Below the pieces are notes generated by a model. It was not told where the DNA came from. It made no database searches and saw only the letters and a program-made list of their open reading frames with translations. A stretch of 64,000 nucleotides of DNA from Mangrovicoccus sp. HB161399 (GTDB lineage: Bacteria > Pseudomonadota > Alphaproteobacteria > Rhodobacterales > Rhodobacteraceae), in the NCBI RefSeq assembly GCF_013184745.1, contig NZ_JAATVU010000011.1:62001-126000 (forward strand). Direction: 5' to 3'. Position numbers and translations under genes: made by a program. Shown piece by piece: positions 7,452-15,962 of this stretch (position 1 is the first letter of the stretch; every line of letters begins with the position of its first letter).

Positions 7452-8484
7452 GTCGTCCACGTCCCGTCTCCTCGAGATTGCGATCCAGGCCGATCCGCCC
7501 GCGCGCCTTGATAAGGCGCTGGCGCGGGATGTGCCAGCAGAGGAGAGCCTGAGCCGCTCGCGCCTCGCCAAGCTCATTGCCGAAGGCGCCGTCAGCCGCG
7601 GCGGCGAAGTGCTGGACGATGCCAAGGCCAAGGTGGCGGAGGGCGACGTGATCGAAATCGTGCTGGGCCCGGCGGAGGAGATCGACGCGAAACCGGAGCC
7701 GATCCCGCTGGATATCGTCTGCGAGGATGCCGACCTGATCGTGGTGAACAAGCCCGTCGGCATGGTCGTCCATCCCGCGCCCGGCACGCCTTCGGGCACG
7801 CTGGTCAACGCGCTGATGCATCACTGCGCCGACACGCTGTCGGGGATCGGCGGCGCGCTGCGGCCGGGGATCGTGCACCGGATCGACAAGGACACCTCCG
7901 GCCTGCTGGTCGTGGCCAAGTCCGACCGTGCGCATCACGGGCTGGCGGAGCAGTTCGCCGCCCATACCGTCGAGCGCGAATACCGCGCGGTGGTGCATGG
8001 CGTGCCGGATGCGGGCGATCCGCGGCTGCGCGGCCTGCGCGGCATCTCGATGGAGCCGGGCGGGGTGATCCGCATCGCGACCGAGCTGGGCCGCCACCGC
8101 ACCGACCGGCAGCGCCAGGCGGTGATGTGGGCGAATGGCCGCCGCGCGGTGACGCGCGCGCGGGTGGAGGAGGATTTCGGCGCGGCCTCTCTGGTGACCT
8201 GCTGGCTGGAGACCGGGCGCACCCACCAGATCCGCGTCCACATGAGCTATGCCGGCCATGCGCTTCTGGGCGACGACACCTATGGCGGGCGGCGCAAGCT
8301 GCCGAAGGCCATGCCGGACGCGGCGCGGAGTTTCGCCCAGGACTTCCCGCGCCAGGCTCTGCACGCCGCGACGCTGGGCTTCGACCACCCCGTGACCGGC
8401 GAGCATCTCAGCTTCGATGCGCCCCTGCCGCAGGACATGGAGGATCTGCTGGAGGCGCTGCGCGCCGCACCCGTGCCCGGATGA
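7450..8484 (+). CDS. rluD: RluA family 23S rRNA pseudouridine synthase
   Basis: A 344-residue RNA modification enzyme that isomerises uridines in rRNA. An N-terminal S4 RNA-binding domain (about 18-80, ARLDKAL...SRLAKLIAEG) precedes the catalytic domain with HRIDKDTSGLLVVAK, catalytic aspartate at residue 146, and the C-terminal GRTHQIRVHM motif. Length and domain order match RluC/RluD; target position cannot be told with certainty, and rluD is the likeliest. GGAG lies just upstream of ATG 7450. In alphaproteobacteria this gene commonly precedes rpoH, which is also on this strand here, although two opposite genes intervene. The last 77 bases overlap the convergent DUF4386 gene. Confidence 0.88.
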   Translation: MSSTSRLLEIAIQADPPARLDKALARDVPAEESLSRSRLAKLIAEGAVSRGGEVLDDAKAKVAEGDVIEIVLGPAEEIDAKPEPIPLDIVCEDADLIVVNKPVGMVVHPAPGTPSGTLVNALMHHCADTLSGIGGALRPGIVHRIDKDTSGLLVVAKSDRAHHGLAEQFAAHTVEREYRAVVHGVPDAGDPRLRGLRGISMEPGGVIRIATELGRHRTDRQRQAVMWANGRRAVTRARVEEDFGAASLVTCWLETGRTHQIRVHMSYAGHALLGDDTYGGRRKLPKAMPDAARSFAQDFPRQALHAATLGFDHPVTGEHLSFDAPLPQDMEDLLEALRAAPVPG

Positions 8485-9112
8485 GCAGCCAGAGCGCCAG
8501 CGCGCTCTCGGCAGCGAGCGGCAGCAGATAGGCGGGCTGGACCAGCGGCAGGAGCACGGGCGCGAGGAAATGCGCCAGGCTGCCCGTCAGGTAGACCGGC
8601 GCCGACAGCCCGATGCTTGCGGCGATGATCCGCGGCACGCCGCCCGCGCGCCACAGCAGCACCGCCATCGCCGCGCAGTTCCCGGCGAAGAAGGCCAGCC
8701 CGGCATCGTAGATCAGGCCGTGCGCCCCGAAGCCCGCAAGGGCCGCGGTTCCGTCCCCGGCCCGCGCGGCGGCGAGCACGCCGGGAAGGAAGGACAGCCC
8801 GGCAAGGATCGTCGTCGCCTGAACCAGTCGCAGCAGCATCGCGGCCACGGCGAGCCGGGGGGCCTCCGCCCGCAGCAGCCGCCAGAACAGCAGCGCCACC
8901 GTGACATCGCAGGCCAGCATCATGGCGTCCGCCGCCATCCCGGCACGGAACAGTCCCGGATGCGCGGCCACGGCTGCCGCCGTCGCCTGCGGGTCGCCGG
9001 GAACGCGCAGCTGTCCGCGCACCACTCCTTCGGCCCAGACGCCGCAGAGGATGATCGCCAGGTAGGCGGCACCTGCTGCCCGGGCCATCCGCGTTTCGGT
9101 TGGATCTCCCAT
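8408..9112 (-). CDS. DUF4386 family multi-pass membrane protein
   Basis: A 234-residue inner-membrane protein with six or so hydrophobic helices and almost no hydrophilic loops. The pattern (RMARAAGAAYLAIILCGVWAE start, conserved HGLIYDAGLAFF and HFLAPVL segments) matches DUF4386. Its function is unknown. It starts 4 bases behind the RNase T2 stop codon, so the two genes form an operon. The C-terminal basic tail runs 77 bases into the 3' end of convergent rluA. Confidence 0.78.
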   Translation of the reverse strand: MGDPTETRMARAAGAAYLAIILCGVWAEGVVRGQLRVPGDPQATAAAVAAHPGLFRAGMAADAMMLACDVTVALLFWRLLRAEAPRLAVAAMLLRLVQATTILAGLSFLPGVLAAARAGDGTAALAGFGAHGLIYDAGLAFFAGNCAAMAVLLWRAGGVPRIIAASIGLSAPVYLTGSLAHFLAPVLLPLVQPAYLLPLAAESALALWLLIRARVRRAAPPADPPCPAAGAHRS

Positions 9113-9116
9113 CGCG

Positions 9117-10112
9117 TCAGCGCACCTGCGCCACCAGCCCGCCGCGGCAATCCTGCACGCGCGGCGGGGCGGCCGACATCAGCGCACCCAGTTCGCTGTC
9201 CGCGGAGACCGGGGCGCCGAGGCTGATCCACAGTTCCGTGATCACCTTGCCCTGCGCCGTGCCCGCGCATTTCATCGTCACGCGCTTGCCCGCGCCCGGA
9301 CCGTAGGCGCTGTCGAACGCCGCCGAGACGGCGGCGAATTCCAGCTGACGGCCCGCATTGGCGGCAAAGAGGTCCCGGACGGGGCCGTCATTCAGCTGGT
9401 CCATGAGCAGCATGGCCTCGGAGAAGTACTCGTCGGCATCCGACCCGGCATCGGGTCCGGCGAGATCCATCTCGTAGCAGGTGCCGTGCTTGGTCCATTC
9501 ATGGTCCTCGAGCCCGGACATCGTGCCCGGCATCAGCAGGCCGAGCCGGGCCCTCACTGCGGCCGAGAGCCGGGGGGACTCGCGGCGCGGCCCGCGGCCG
9601 GAGCAGTCATCGGGCACGCCGTCGCCGCAGAAGCAGGGAAAGATGCGGCTGTCGTCCAGATCGTCCGGCCAGAGTCCGTGCAGCGAGAACTGCGTCGCGT
9701 CCGCACGGTCCGGGGCCTGCGTCCGGCACTCGGTCTTGCCTTCCCCGGCGGAGGTCGCGCAGAAGCCCGGCTGCCAGCTGGCGGCCAGCAGGTTCTCTAT
9801 CCCGCCCGAGGCTGCGACTGCGGGAGGCTGGCCTGCGCCGATGCTGCCGCAGCCGATCGGCACCCAGCGGCTGTCGGTGACCGGCGCGCCGGGCACCTTG
9901 ATGCGGTAATGGCTGGGCGGCCGGGCGTTTCCGGCCAGAAGTTCGTAGACCGTGCCGGGCGCGAGCCGGACATTGCCGGGATTGTCGCTGCGCAGCTTCT
10001 TGGTCGCTTCGCAGGAATCGGCGGCAGTGAAGCGGCCTTCCATGCGGATCTCGGCCGGCGCCTGGCCGGAAAGCACGGCAAGGACTGCGGAAAGGAGGAA
10101 TGCTCGCGTCAT
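9117..10112 (-). CDS. secreted RNase T2
   Basis: A 331-residue extracytoplasmic endoribonuclease. A signal peptide spans residues 1-20 (MTRAFLLSAVLAVLSGQAPA). Both conserved active-site sequences are present: CAS I FSLHGLWPDD (His145) and CAS II EDHEWTKHGTC (His204, Glu205, Lys208, His209). Cysteines are numerous, as expected for a disulfide-bonded periplasmic enzyme. The N-terminal 110 residues form an extra module not typical of the minimal family. ATG 10112 was chosen because the signal peptide begins there. It may serve in periplasmic RNA scavenging, as RNase I does in E. coli. Confidence 0.9.
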   Translation of the reverse strand: MTRAFLLSAVLAVLSGQAPAEIRMEGRFTAADSCEATKKLRSDNPGNVRLAPGTVYELLAGNARPPSHYRIKVPGAPVTDSRWVPIGCGSIGAGQPPAVAASGGIENLLAASWQPGFCATSAGEGKTECRTQAPDRADATQFSLHGLWPDDLDDSRIFPCFCGDGVPDDCSGRGPRRESPRLSAAVRARLGLLMPGTMSGLEDHEWTKHGTCYEMDLAGPDAGSDADEYFSEAMLLMDQLNDGPVRDLFAANAGRQLEFAAVSAAFDSAYGPGAGKRVTMKCAGTAQGKVITELWISLGAPVSADSELGALMSAAPPRVQDCRGGLVAQVR

Positions 10113-10330
10113 CGAAATCCCCAAGGCGGCAGGGCAGGCGGCCCCGCACCGCATGTGATCACGGCCATTTGACGGCAGCCTGGCAGCCGCGCGGCAAGCG
10201 CTCCCGGAAGGAACATGCATCGCGGTGACCCGTTTCAAACCCTCATATGCCGGTGAGGAGACTGACACAGTCTCGCAAATCTGCACAAGCCATGCGCTAG
10301 TGATGCGTGCCAAAAGCTGGCCGCGCAGAC

Positions 10331-10359
10331 TTGTAAACCGACCGGTTCAGTTCTAGCTT
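10331..10359 (+). promoter_or_regulatory. candidate sigma-70 type promoter of rpoH
   Basis: TTGTAA (10331-10336), a 17-base spacer and TAGCTT (10354-10359) lie about 40 bases before the rpoH start in an AT-richer stretch. The -10 match is imperfect, so this is a suggestion only. Confidence 0.4.
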
Positions 10360-10398
10360 ATGTGAAAGCGTGTTACATCAGGCCCCGGAGGTCGATCA

Positions 10399-11295
10399 AT
10401 GAGCAACTACGGCAATCTTCCCGCGCCGAGTCCCGAGCAGGGGCTCAACCGTTACCTGCAGGAGATCCGCCGGTTCCCGATGCTGGAGCCGGAGGAAGAG
10501 TACATGCTGGCCAAGCGATGGGTCGAGGATCAGGACACCGAGGCGGCCCACAAGATGGTCACCTCGCACCTGCGCCTCGCCGCCAAGATCGCCATGGGCT
10601 ACCGCGGCTACGGACTGCCGCAGGCCGAGGTGATCTCGGAGGCCAATGTCGGCCTCATGCAGGCGGTGAAGCGTTTCGATCCCGAGAAGGGCTTCCGCCT
10701 GGCCACATACGCCATGTGGTGGATCCGCGCCTCGATTCAAGAGTACATCCTGCGCTCCTGGAGCCTCGTGAAGCTGGGCACCACCTCGGCGCAGAAGAAG
10801 CTGTTCTTCAACCTGCGCAAGGCCAAGGCGCGGATCGGCGCGCTGGAGGACGGCGACCTGCGTCCCGAGCACGTCCAGAAGATCGCGCAGGACCTGAACG
10901 TGTCGGAGGAGGAGGTCATTTCGATGAACCGCCGCCTCAGCTCGGGCGACGCCTCTCTGAACGCCACCGTGGGCGCCGATGACGAGGGGTCGACCCAGTG
11001 GCAGGACTGGCTCGAGGACACCGACGCCAACCAGGCGCAGAGCTACGAGGAGAACAACGAGCTGTCGGTGCGCCGCGAGCTTCTGGCCGAGGCCATGTCC
11101 GTGCTGAACGAGCGCGAGAAGGACATCCTGGCCGAACGTCGGCTGCAGGAAAGCCCGATGACGCTGGAAGATCTGTCGTCGCGCTACAATGTCAGCCGCG
11201 AGCGGATCCGCCAGATCGAGGTCCGCGCCTTCGAGAAGCTGCAGAAGCGCATGCGCGAGCTCGGCCGCGAAAAGGGCATGGCCGTCTCGGCCTGA
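10399..11295 (+). CDS. rpoH: RNA polymerase heat-shock sigma factor RpoH
   Basis: A 298-residue sigma-32 family protein. Region 2 is seen as GLMQAVKRFDPEKGFRLATY followed by AMWWIRASIQEYILRSWSLV; the RpoH box QKKLFFNLRK follows; region 4.2 carries the HTH TLEDLSSRYNVSRERIRQIE. It directs transcription of chaperone and protease genes after heat or oxidative damage. GGAGG lies 9 bases upstream of ATG 10399. Rhodobacter relatives have two RpoH proteins; I cannot tell which this is. Monocistronic, closed by a strong hairpin. Confidence 0.95.
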   Translation: MSNYGNLPAPSPEQGLNRYLQEIRRFPMLEPEEEYMLAKRWVEDQDTEAAHKMVTSHLRLAAKIAMGYRGYGLPQAEVISEANVGLMQAVKRFDPEKGFRLATYAMWWIRASIQEYILRSWSLVKLGTTSAQKKLFFNLRKAKARIGALEDGDLRPEHVQKIAQDLNVSEEEVISMNRRLSSGDASLNATVGADDEGSTQWQDWLEDTDANQAQSYEENNELSVRRELLAEAMSVLNEREKDILAERRLQESPMTLEDLSSRYNVSRERIRQIEVRAFEKLQKRMRELGREKGMAVSA

Positions 11296-11306
11296 CCCAC
11301 TGCCCG

Positions 11307-11330
11307 CCGCCGCTCCTGCGGGAGCGGCGG
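11307..11330 (+). terminator. hairpin behind rpoH
   Basis: A perfect 10-bp GC-rich stem CCGCCGCTCC/GGAGCGGCGG with loop TGCG, 12 bases after the rpoH stop codon. No T run follows, so it may act as a 3' stabiliser or a weak terminator. Confidence 0.6.
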
Positions 11331-11400
11331 CTGTCCGGCTTTGGGCGTTCGGATTTCCATGCTAGCCTCGGCAGGCGGCTGACCGGAAGCGAGCCCTGCC

Positions 11401-12324
11401 ATGACCCTCGACGCCTTTGCCATCGCGAGCGCTGCCGGCCGTGTCCCGGAGGACCAGCGCCGCATTTTCACCCGTCTGGGCCTGTCGCATGCCCTCGCCG
11501 GAGCCGTCTCCGCGCGCGGCCCGAGCGAATTGGCGCACAAGGTGGCGGGCGCGGGCCTCTGCATCGCGGGCGGGGAGATCTTCTCCCTGGTCGCCGTGCC
11601 GGAAGAGGATTACCCGCGGGTCCCGCGTCCGGACGCGCTGGATGACCTTCCCTTTCTCGCCGACGTTCCGGATGTCGCCTTGGCCCTGTCGGAATTGCTT
11701 GGCCTGCCGGCCGGGCCTTTCGGCCATGATGCCAAGGTTCTTGCCCTTGGCAGGGGCGAACGCCAGGCGGCGCCGGGCGACCGCGTGTCGGCGCCGGGAA
11801 CCGGCCGCCTGGGGCCTGCCGTCACCTGGCCCGGGGCGATCGGCTTCCTGACCGCGGGCCATGTGGCGCCTTCGGCAGGCGCCGTCGCGCATGACGCAAG
11901 CGGCGCCGTGCTCGGACATGTGGTCTGGGGCAACGATCCGGCCAGGTCCGCGACCGGACTGGCCGATGTGGATGTCGCGCTGATCGACACGGGCGCGGCC
12001 CCGGCCGCTTCGGCGGCGGCCGCCCAGCCCGCGGCGGGGGCCGCCGTCACGATTGCCGGCAGCGGCCTGTCCGGCACGGTGTTCGGCTTCTGCAGCTTCC
12101 TGCGCTTCGGCGGGACGGCGACCGTCTATGCCGATGTCTACCTCACCGGTTCCATCATATCGGCCGCGGGAGATTCCGGCAGCCTGGCCGCCGATGCGAA
12201 CGGGGATGTCGTTGGGTCGCTCGTCGGGGCCTATTCGGGGCGGAACATGTCGGTGATCCAGTCGATCGGCTGCCAGCTTGCCGCAATACGCACCCATGGC
12301 AAGGTCGCGGCCAGCCTGCTTTGA
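11401..12324 (+). CDS. trypsin-fold serine protease without signal peptide
   Basis: A 307-residue protein whose C-terminal half is a chymotrypsin-like domain: catalytic His154 in GFLTAGHV, Asp191 in DVDVALID and Ser259 in AAGDSGS, in the proper order and spacing. The N-terminal 130 or so residues have no recognised domain (possible regulatory or prodomain). There is no signal peptide or membrane helix, so it should stay in the cytoplasm, which is uncommon for this fold. ATG 11401 closely follows the rpoH terminator; the next gene begins 40 bases downstream on the same strand, suggesting a two-gene unit. Substrate unknown; the partner protein is a natural candidate. Confidence 0.75.
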   Translation: MTLDAFAIASAAGRVPEDQRRIFTRLGLSHALAGAVSARGPSELAHKVAGAGLCIAGGEIFSLVAVPEEDYPRVPRPDALDDLPFLADVPDVALALSELLGLPAGPFGHDAKVLALGRGERQAAPGDRVSAPGTGRLGPAVTWPGAIGFLTAGHVAPSAGAVAHDASGAVLGHVVWGNDPARSATGLADVDVALIDTGAAPAASAAAAQPAAGAAVTIAGSGLSGTVFGFCSFLRFGGTATVYADVYLTGSIISAAGDSGSLAADANGDVVGSLVGAYSGRNMSVIQSIGCQLAAIRTHGKVAASLL

Positions 12325-12364
12325 GGGCCGTGCCGCCGCGCAAGAGGGAGGATGGAGACGCGCG

Positions 12365-13048
12365 ATGATGGTACTGACGGACGGAAACCCGGCGGCGCTG
12401 CCGCCGGAAGTCGCTGCATTCATGAAGACCCTGCCGCGACCCCTGGCGGGACCGGTTCCGGTGCCGTACCCCGCGGTGTCCGCCGATGCGGGGGAGGATT
12501 TCGGCGACCTGCAGTCCCTGGAGGCGTCGGCGCCGCCGCCCCGCGATGCGCTCCTGCTCGACCGGTGGGATGTGCGAACCCATCAGTACACCGCCAAGAT
12601 GTCCGCCCGCATGTCGCTTCTGAGCGGCCTGTTTTCGGGCGGCGGAAGCGATGCGACGGTCGGCGTCGTCCAGGAGGCCAAGCGCTTCGTGATCTGCGAG
12701 ATGCCCGACCGGCGCCCGGTGGAGGTCGGCGTTGCCGTCCGGCTGATGGCTGCCGCGCGCACCTCCGAGGCGGATATCAAGCTGACGCTCGCCGACATTG
12801 CCGCGAATGCCCAGCTCGGACGGTTCGATGCCCGCATCACAATCTCGGTCTCGGGTTTTGCCGGGCCGCTTGGGGCGCTGCTTCCGGCGCCGCGCGAGCT
12901 CGATGTCCGCAGCCTGTCCGTCTACACGGACGCTTTCCGGGACATCCAGGCGCATGTCTTCAGCGCGGAGTCGCAGCCTTTCCTGGCGCCGGTGCTGCTC
13001 GGCTTCGACGACGAGGCGCCCAGCGTGCCTTCCGGGAGCGGCAGCTAG
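12365..13048 (+). CDS. unknown protein partnered with the trypsin-like protease
   Basis: A 227-residue protein, ATG 12365 behind AGGGAGGA. The first 60 residues are proline-rich and probably flexible. The core (about 65-200) alternates short amphipathic strands and helices, including a glycine/serine loop (LLSGLFSGGGSDAT) and a run FDARITISVSGFAGPLGALL. The tail is serine/glycine-rich. No signal peptide, no full transmembrane helix, and no family I recognise. Placement directly behind a cytosolic trypsin-like protease suggests it is a substrate, inhibitor or effector of that protease, possibly membrane-active after cleavage; this is inference from gene order only. Confidence 0.65.
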   Translation: MMVLTDGNPAALPPEVAAFMKTLPRPLAGPVPVPYPAVSADAGEDFGDLQSLEASAPPPRDALLLDRWDVRTHQYTAKMSARMSLLSGLFSGGGSDATVGVVQEAKRFVICEMPDRRPVEVGVAVRLMAAARTSEADIKLTLADIAANAQLGRFDARITISVSGFAGPLGALLPAPRELDVRSLSVYTDAFRDIQAHVFSAESQPFLAPVLLGFDDEAPSVPSGSGS

Positions 13049-13205
13049 GCCGGGGGCATTGCGGCGACACAGTCGGGGCGCCGGGCATCTCCGCCGAGCC
13101 TCCGGAACGAAATTGCGCCCCGGCCTTCCCGTGGCAGGCTTGGCTGCCGGGGAAGGGGGCGCATCCATTCGAGAGGGGGCGGGCGGCCCGTGCGGGCGCG
13201 CGGCC

Positions 13206-13838
13206 TCAGCGGAAGCTGCGGCTTTCCTTGATCTGGTCCCAGGCCCAGACGACTTCCTGCAGGCGCTCCTCGTCGGAGCGGTCGCCGCCGTTCATGTCCG
13301 GGTGCAGCACCTTGATCAGCGACTTGTACTGCTTGCGGATCTCCACCTTGGTCCAGGTGTCCTTGGCCTCGAGGATCTCCAGCGCCCGCCGCTCCGTCGG
13401 CGGCAGGCGGCGGGTGCCAGAGGACGGATCGCCCTTGCCGGGGTTGCGCGTCGCGTTCTCTCCCAGCACCTGGTGCGCGTCGTCGATGCCGAGCCGCGCC
13501 CAGGCGCGTTCCTCGACGGTCTTGCGGAACGGCTTGGTCTCGCGGCCCCAGACCTTGTCCTTGTCGATCTGCTCGTTCATTTCCTCTTCGGTGGTGCCGT
13601 TGAAGAAATTCCACTTCAGGTTGTATTCGCGGACATGGTCCTTGCAGAACCAGAAATAGTCGTCGAGCTGGTCCGGGCTCTTCGGCGCGCGGTACTTTCC
13701 GGCTTCCTCGCAGCCGGGATGCTCGCAGGCGCGCTGCGAGGTGTCGAAGGCGCCGGACATGCCGCGGCGGCCCCGGCCACGCTTCTTCTTGGCGGAAGAT
13801 ACGGACATGTCGAACCCGAAGGGATCTTCCTTGGCCAT
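13206..13838 (-). CDS. J-domain (DnaJ-like) protein
   Basis: A 210-residue Rhodobacterales J-domain protein. A cysteine/histidine segment near the N-terminus (CEHPGCEEAG...FWFCKDH, about 38-70) looks like a small metal site. A C-terminal J domain (about 150-207) contains the HPD tripeptide in IKVLHPDMNGG that stimulates the ATPase of a DnaK partner. ATG 13838 follows AAAGGTGA. The gene is divergent from bolA with about 100 bases between, an arrangement found in many alphaproteobacteria. The specific client is unknown. Confidence 0.88.
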   Translation of the reverse strand: MAKEDPFGFDMSVSSAKKKRGRGRRGMSGAFDTSQRACEHPGCEEAGKYRAPKSPDQLDDYFWFCKDHVREYNLKWNFFNGTTEEEMNEQIDKDKVWGRETKPFRKTVEERAWARLGIDDAHQVLGENATRNPGKGDPSSGTRRLPPTERRALEILEAKDTWTKVEIRKQYKSLIKVLHPDMNGGDRSDEERLQEVVWAWDQIKESRSFR

Positions 13839-13939
13839 CAGAGTCACCTTTTCTTTAGGACCACAGCACGGTAGCAATTCGAAACAGGCGGGAAGTTTAG
13901 CGTTTAATTCGCCGAGAGGAAGAGGGGCCGGAGCAAAAA

Positions 13940-14197
13940 ATGGGTATTGCAGAGCAGATTCGCGACCGCCTGGAAGAGGCGTTCCAGCCGTCCGAGCTGT
14001 CGGTGCTGAACGAAAGCCACCTGCATGCGGGCCATGCGGGCCATGACGGTTCGGAAGAAAGCCATTTCCGCGTCGCGATCGCCGCGCCCGCCTTCGGCGA
14101 GATGTCGCGCATCGGGCGCGAGCGCGCGATCCACAAGGCGCTGGGCAAGGACATCATGGGCGCGATCCATGCGCTCGCGCTCGAGATCCGGGTCTGA
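13940..14197 (+). CDS. bolA: BolA family protein
   Basis: An 85-residue protein of the BolA fold. The conserved core is seen as ESHFRVAIAAPAF, then a helix SRIGRERAIHKALG. A histidine-rich loop (HLHAGHAGHDG) may provide ligands for a shared Fe-S cluster. BolA proteins pair with monothiol glutaredoxins (GrxD) and take part in Fe-S delivery and iron-dependent regulation. Monocistronic, divergent from the J-domain gene. Confidence 0.92.
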   Translation: MGIAEQIRDRLEEAFQPSELSVLNESHLHAGHAGHDGSEESHFRVAIAAPAFGEMSRIGRERAIHKALGKDIMGAIHALALEIRV

Positions 14198-14220
14198 GCG
14201 CGGCGCGGGCCGGGGGGCGG

Positions 14221-14508
14221 TCAGTCCTCGCCGGGCACCTCCGCGGCGGCAGCAGGCAGGGCGGAGGGACTTCCGCCGGACGCGGGACGGCGGAAGACCA
14301 GCACATTGACATAGACCGTGCGGCTGCCGGTGAGGCCCTGCTTTTCCTGGCTGGGCAGCACCTCGGCACGCTGGAATTCCCAGCCCTCGGCGGATTGCGC
14401 GTTCAGCACCTCGGCCAGCGCGGCGGCATAGCGCGCATCGGGCGTCTTCGCGCCCCTGGCCTTGCGGCCGCGCTCGGGCGCGGGAATGACTTGGTATTCG
14501 TAGCTCAT
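14221..14508 (-). CDS. DUF4177 domain protein
   Basis: A 95-residue soluble protein. MSYEYQVIPAPERG, ALAEVLNAQSAEGWEFQRAE and a final beta strand (TVYVNVLVFRRP) match the compact DUF4177 fold, typically a two-strand plus helix unit with the GWE motif. The C-terminal 25 residues are alanine/proline-rich and probably disordered. GGAGGG lies upstream of ATG 14508. The function of the family is unknown. Convergent with bolA. Confidence 0.82.
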   Translation of the reverse strand: MSYEYQVIPAPERGRKARGAKTPDARYAAALAEVLNAQSAEGWEFQRAEVLPSQEKQGLTGSRTVYVNVLVFRRPASGGSPSALPAAAAEVPGED

Positions 14509-14608
14509 CAGGGACCCTCCGATCACGCTCCGCGTTACCTGCTGGAAGCCGTCCCGTCAAAGTCCCACGTTAACCTTGGAGAAACACTGTGACGCTTAGC
14601 TCCTGCCC

Positions 14609-14980
14609 ATGTCCCGTTTCGAACTGATCCTGCTCTGCCTCTGCCTCGGCGCCTGCTCGGCGGATCTGCCGGCGCCCGACCCGCTGACCATGGCCGGGCT
14701 CGACAATGCAGGCTACGAGCTGGTGCGCGACGGCCGCCGCTTCCAGCAGGTGGTGGTGGGCGAACAGCTTTCGGGCGACGGCTACCGCGCGCGGGTGATG
14801 GAGGACGGGACCCTCTCGGGCCTCTATGTCGGGGAACCCTTCCGCGGCGTCTGGGTGTTCACCGATGACGGGCGCTACTGCCAGAGCCTGACGCCGTCGC
14901 TCTCCGGTCCCACGGCCTCCTGCTACTGGGTGGCCGCCAAGGAAGGCGAGATCCGGCTGATCCCGGTGCTGCCCGGCTGA
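14609..14980 (+). CDS. small lipoprotein
   Basis: A 123-residue protein with a lipoprotein signal peptide: MSRFELILLCLCLGAC, lipobox LGAC with acylated Cys16. The mature part is a small beta-rich domain with two cysteines (YCQSL and SCYWV) likely bridged. It is probably anchored in the outer membrane. I do not recognise a family with a defined role. It is transcribed alone, divergent from the DUF4177 gene. Confidence 0.72.
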   Translation: MSRFELILLCLCLGACSADLPAPDPLTMAGLDNAGYELVRDGRRFQQVVVGEQLSGDGYRARVMEDGTLSGLYVGEPFRGVWVFTDDGRYCQSLTPSLSGPTASCYWVAAKEGEIRLIPVLPG

Positions 14981-15380
14981 GTGCGCGGCCGAAGCTCCGG
15001 CGCGTGCCTCGGCTTCGCGATGCGGGCGGGGCGGGCTTGTCCAGCCATCCGGCTCCTTGGCGCCGGCTGCGTCGGACGCCTGCAGGGCGGGGCGCACCTG
15101 CTCTTTCTCCGGCGGCCGCGGGCCGCGCGGAGCTTAACCGTCCTCCCATCTTGGGGGCTGTCGCGCTGGCCGGATCATGGCCTTCTCGCAGCGGAAGCCG
15201 CGGACAGCCATCATGGCGGCGCAGTCGCTTTCGTCGGATGACTGGAACTCCCGTGCGCAGGCTGTCCAACCAAGGCAGATGGCCGTCGATGGGCCAACTT
15301 GCGCGCGATGCCAGTCCCCGGGCAGTGTGGCAGGCCGGCGGAGCGGCGGTGCTGCCTGAAACGCCGCGGCCGCGTCGCGG
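14981..15380. other. gene-poor stretch
   Basis: No convincing gene. Short frames exist (for example a possible 60-residue frame at 15177-15359 on the plus strand) but lack motifs and ribosome binding sites. This opens a 2-kb decayed region that contains transposase remnants. Confidence 0.45.
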
Positions 15381-15774
15381 TTAGGCGTGCCGTGGAACGG
15401 GACGGGATTTGACCCGCTCAGCCAGTTTGTCGATGCCGATGCGGTGCATTGCCTTCAATCCGGAGGCGTCCCGTAGAGCGATGCTTCGGGCTGGGCTGGG
15501 CGGGGTCGCGTCGCGGCTGCTCCGTGCGGCCAATGCGTTCCGGAGGAGCCACACAACGGATGCTGCATCGGTAGCTGGCCTGGGCATCACGAAGAGCGTG
15601 TTTCCGGTTCTCGGCATTGGCGATGATGCACAGACCGGTTTCCGCCCTTCGCTTCGACGTGCCGCTGTCAGGACACGCTTCCGTGGCCATCCCCCGTGCA
15701 CGGTGGGCATGGAGCCTGCGGCTCGGCCCGTCATGGGGTACGGGAGTTCGGCGCTGCCGGGTATGCGACCCCAC
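15381..15774 (-). pseudogene. possible IS5-type transposase remnant
   Basis: On the minus strand two overlapping frames contain pieces resembling the C-terminal part of IS5 family transposases: CIIANAENRKHALRD with a Y-R pair at the expected distance, and, after a frame change, RDATPPSPARSIALRDA. The similarity is weak and split between frames, without start codon, terminal repeats or complete DDE triad. It could be chance similarity in GC-rich DNA. Confidence 0.3.
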
Positions 15775-15962
15775 GATATGTCCTGCATCAGGCGAGGATA
15801 GTCCGACACCGCAGACAACGGGGCAATGAAGGTGGCGGCAACGTGACCGCGTTCAACCGCATCGGACTCTGCGGATTGCCCCACTGGGAATGGTCCGGAG
15901 GGGCTGAACGCGCCTTGACGGGATCAAGATGGCCGGGCAGCGGGGGCAAGCAGCACCAGGTG

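Noticed and set aside
12365-13048. Gasdermin identity for the protease partner
   Set aside because: The protein lacks an N-terminal cysteine and no gasdermin motif could be recognised; only the gene pairing is suggestive.
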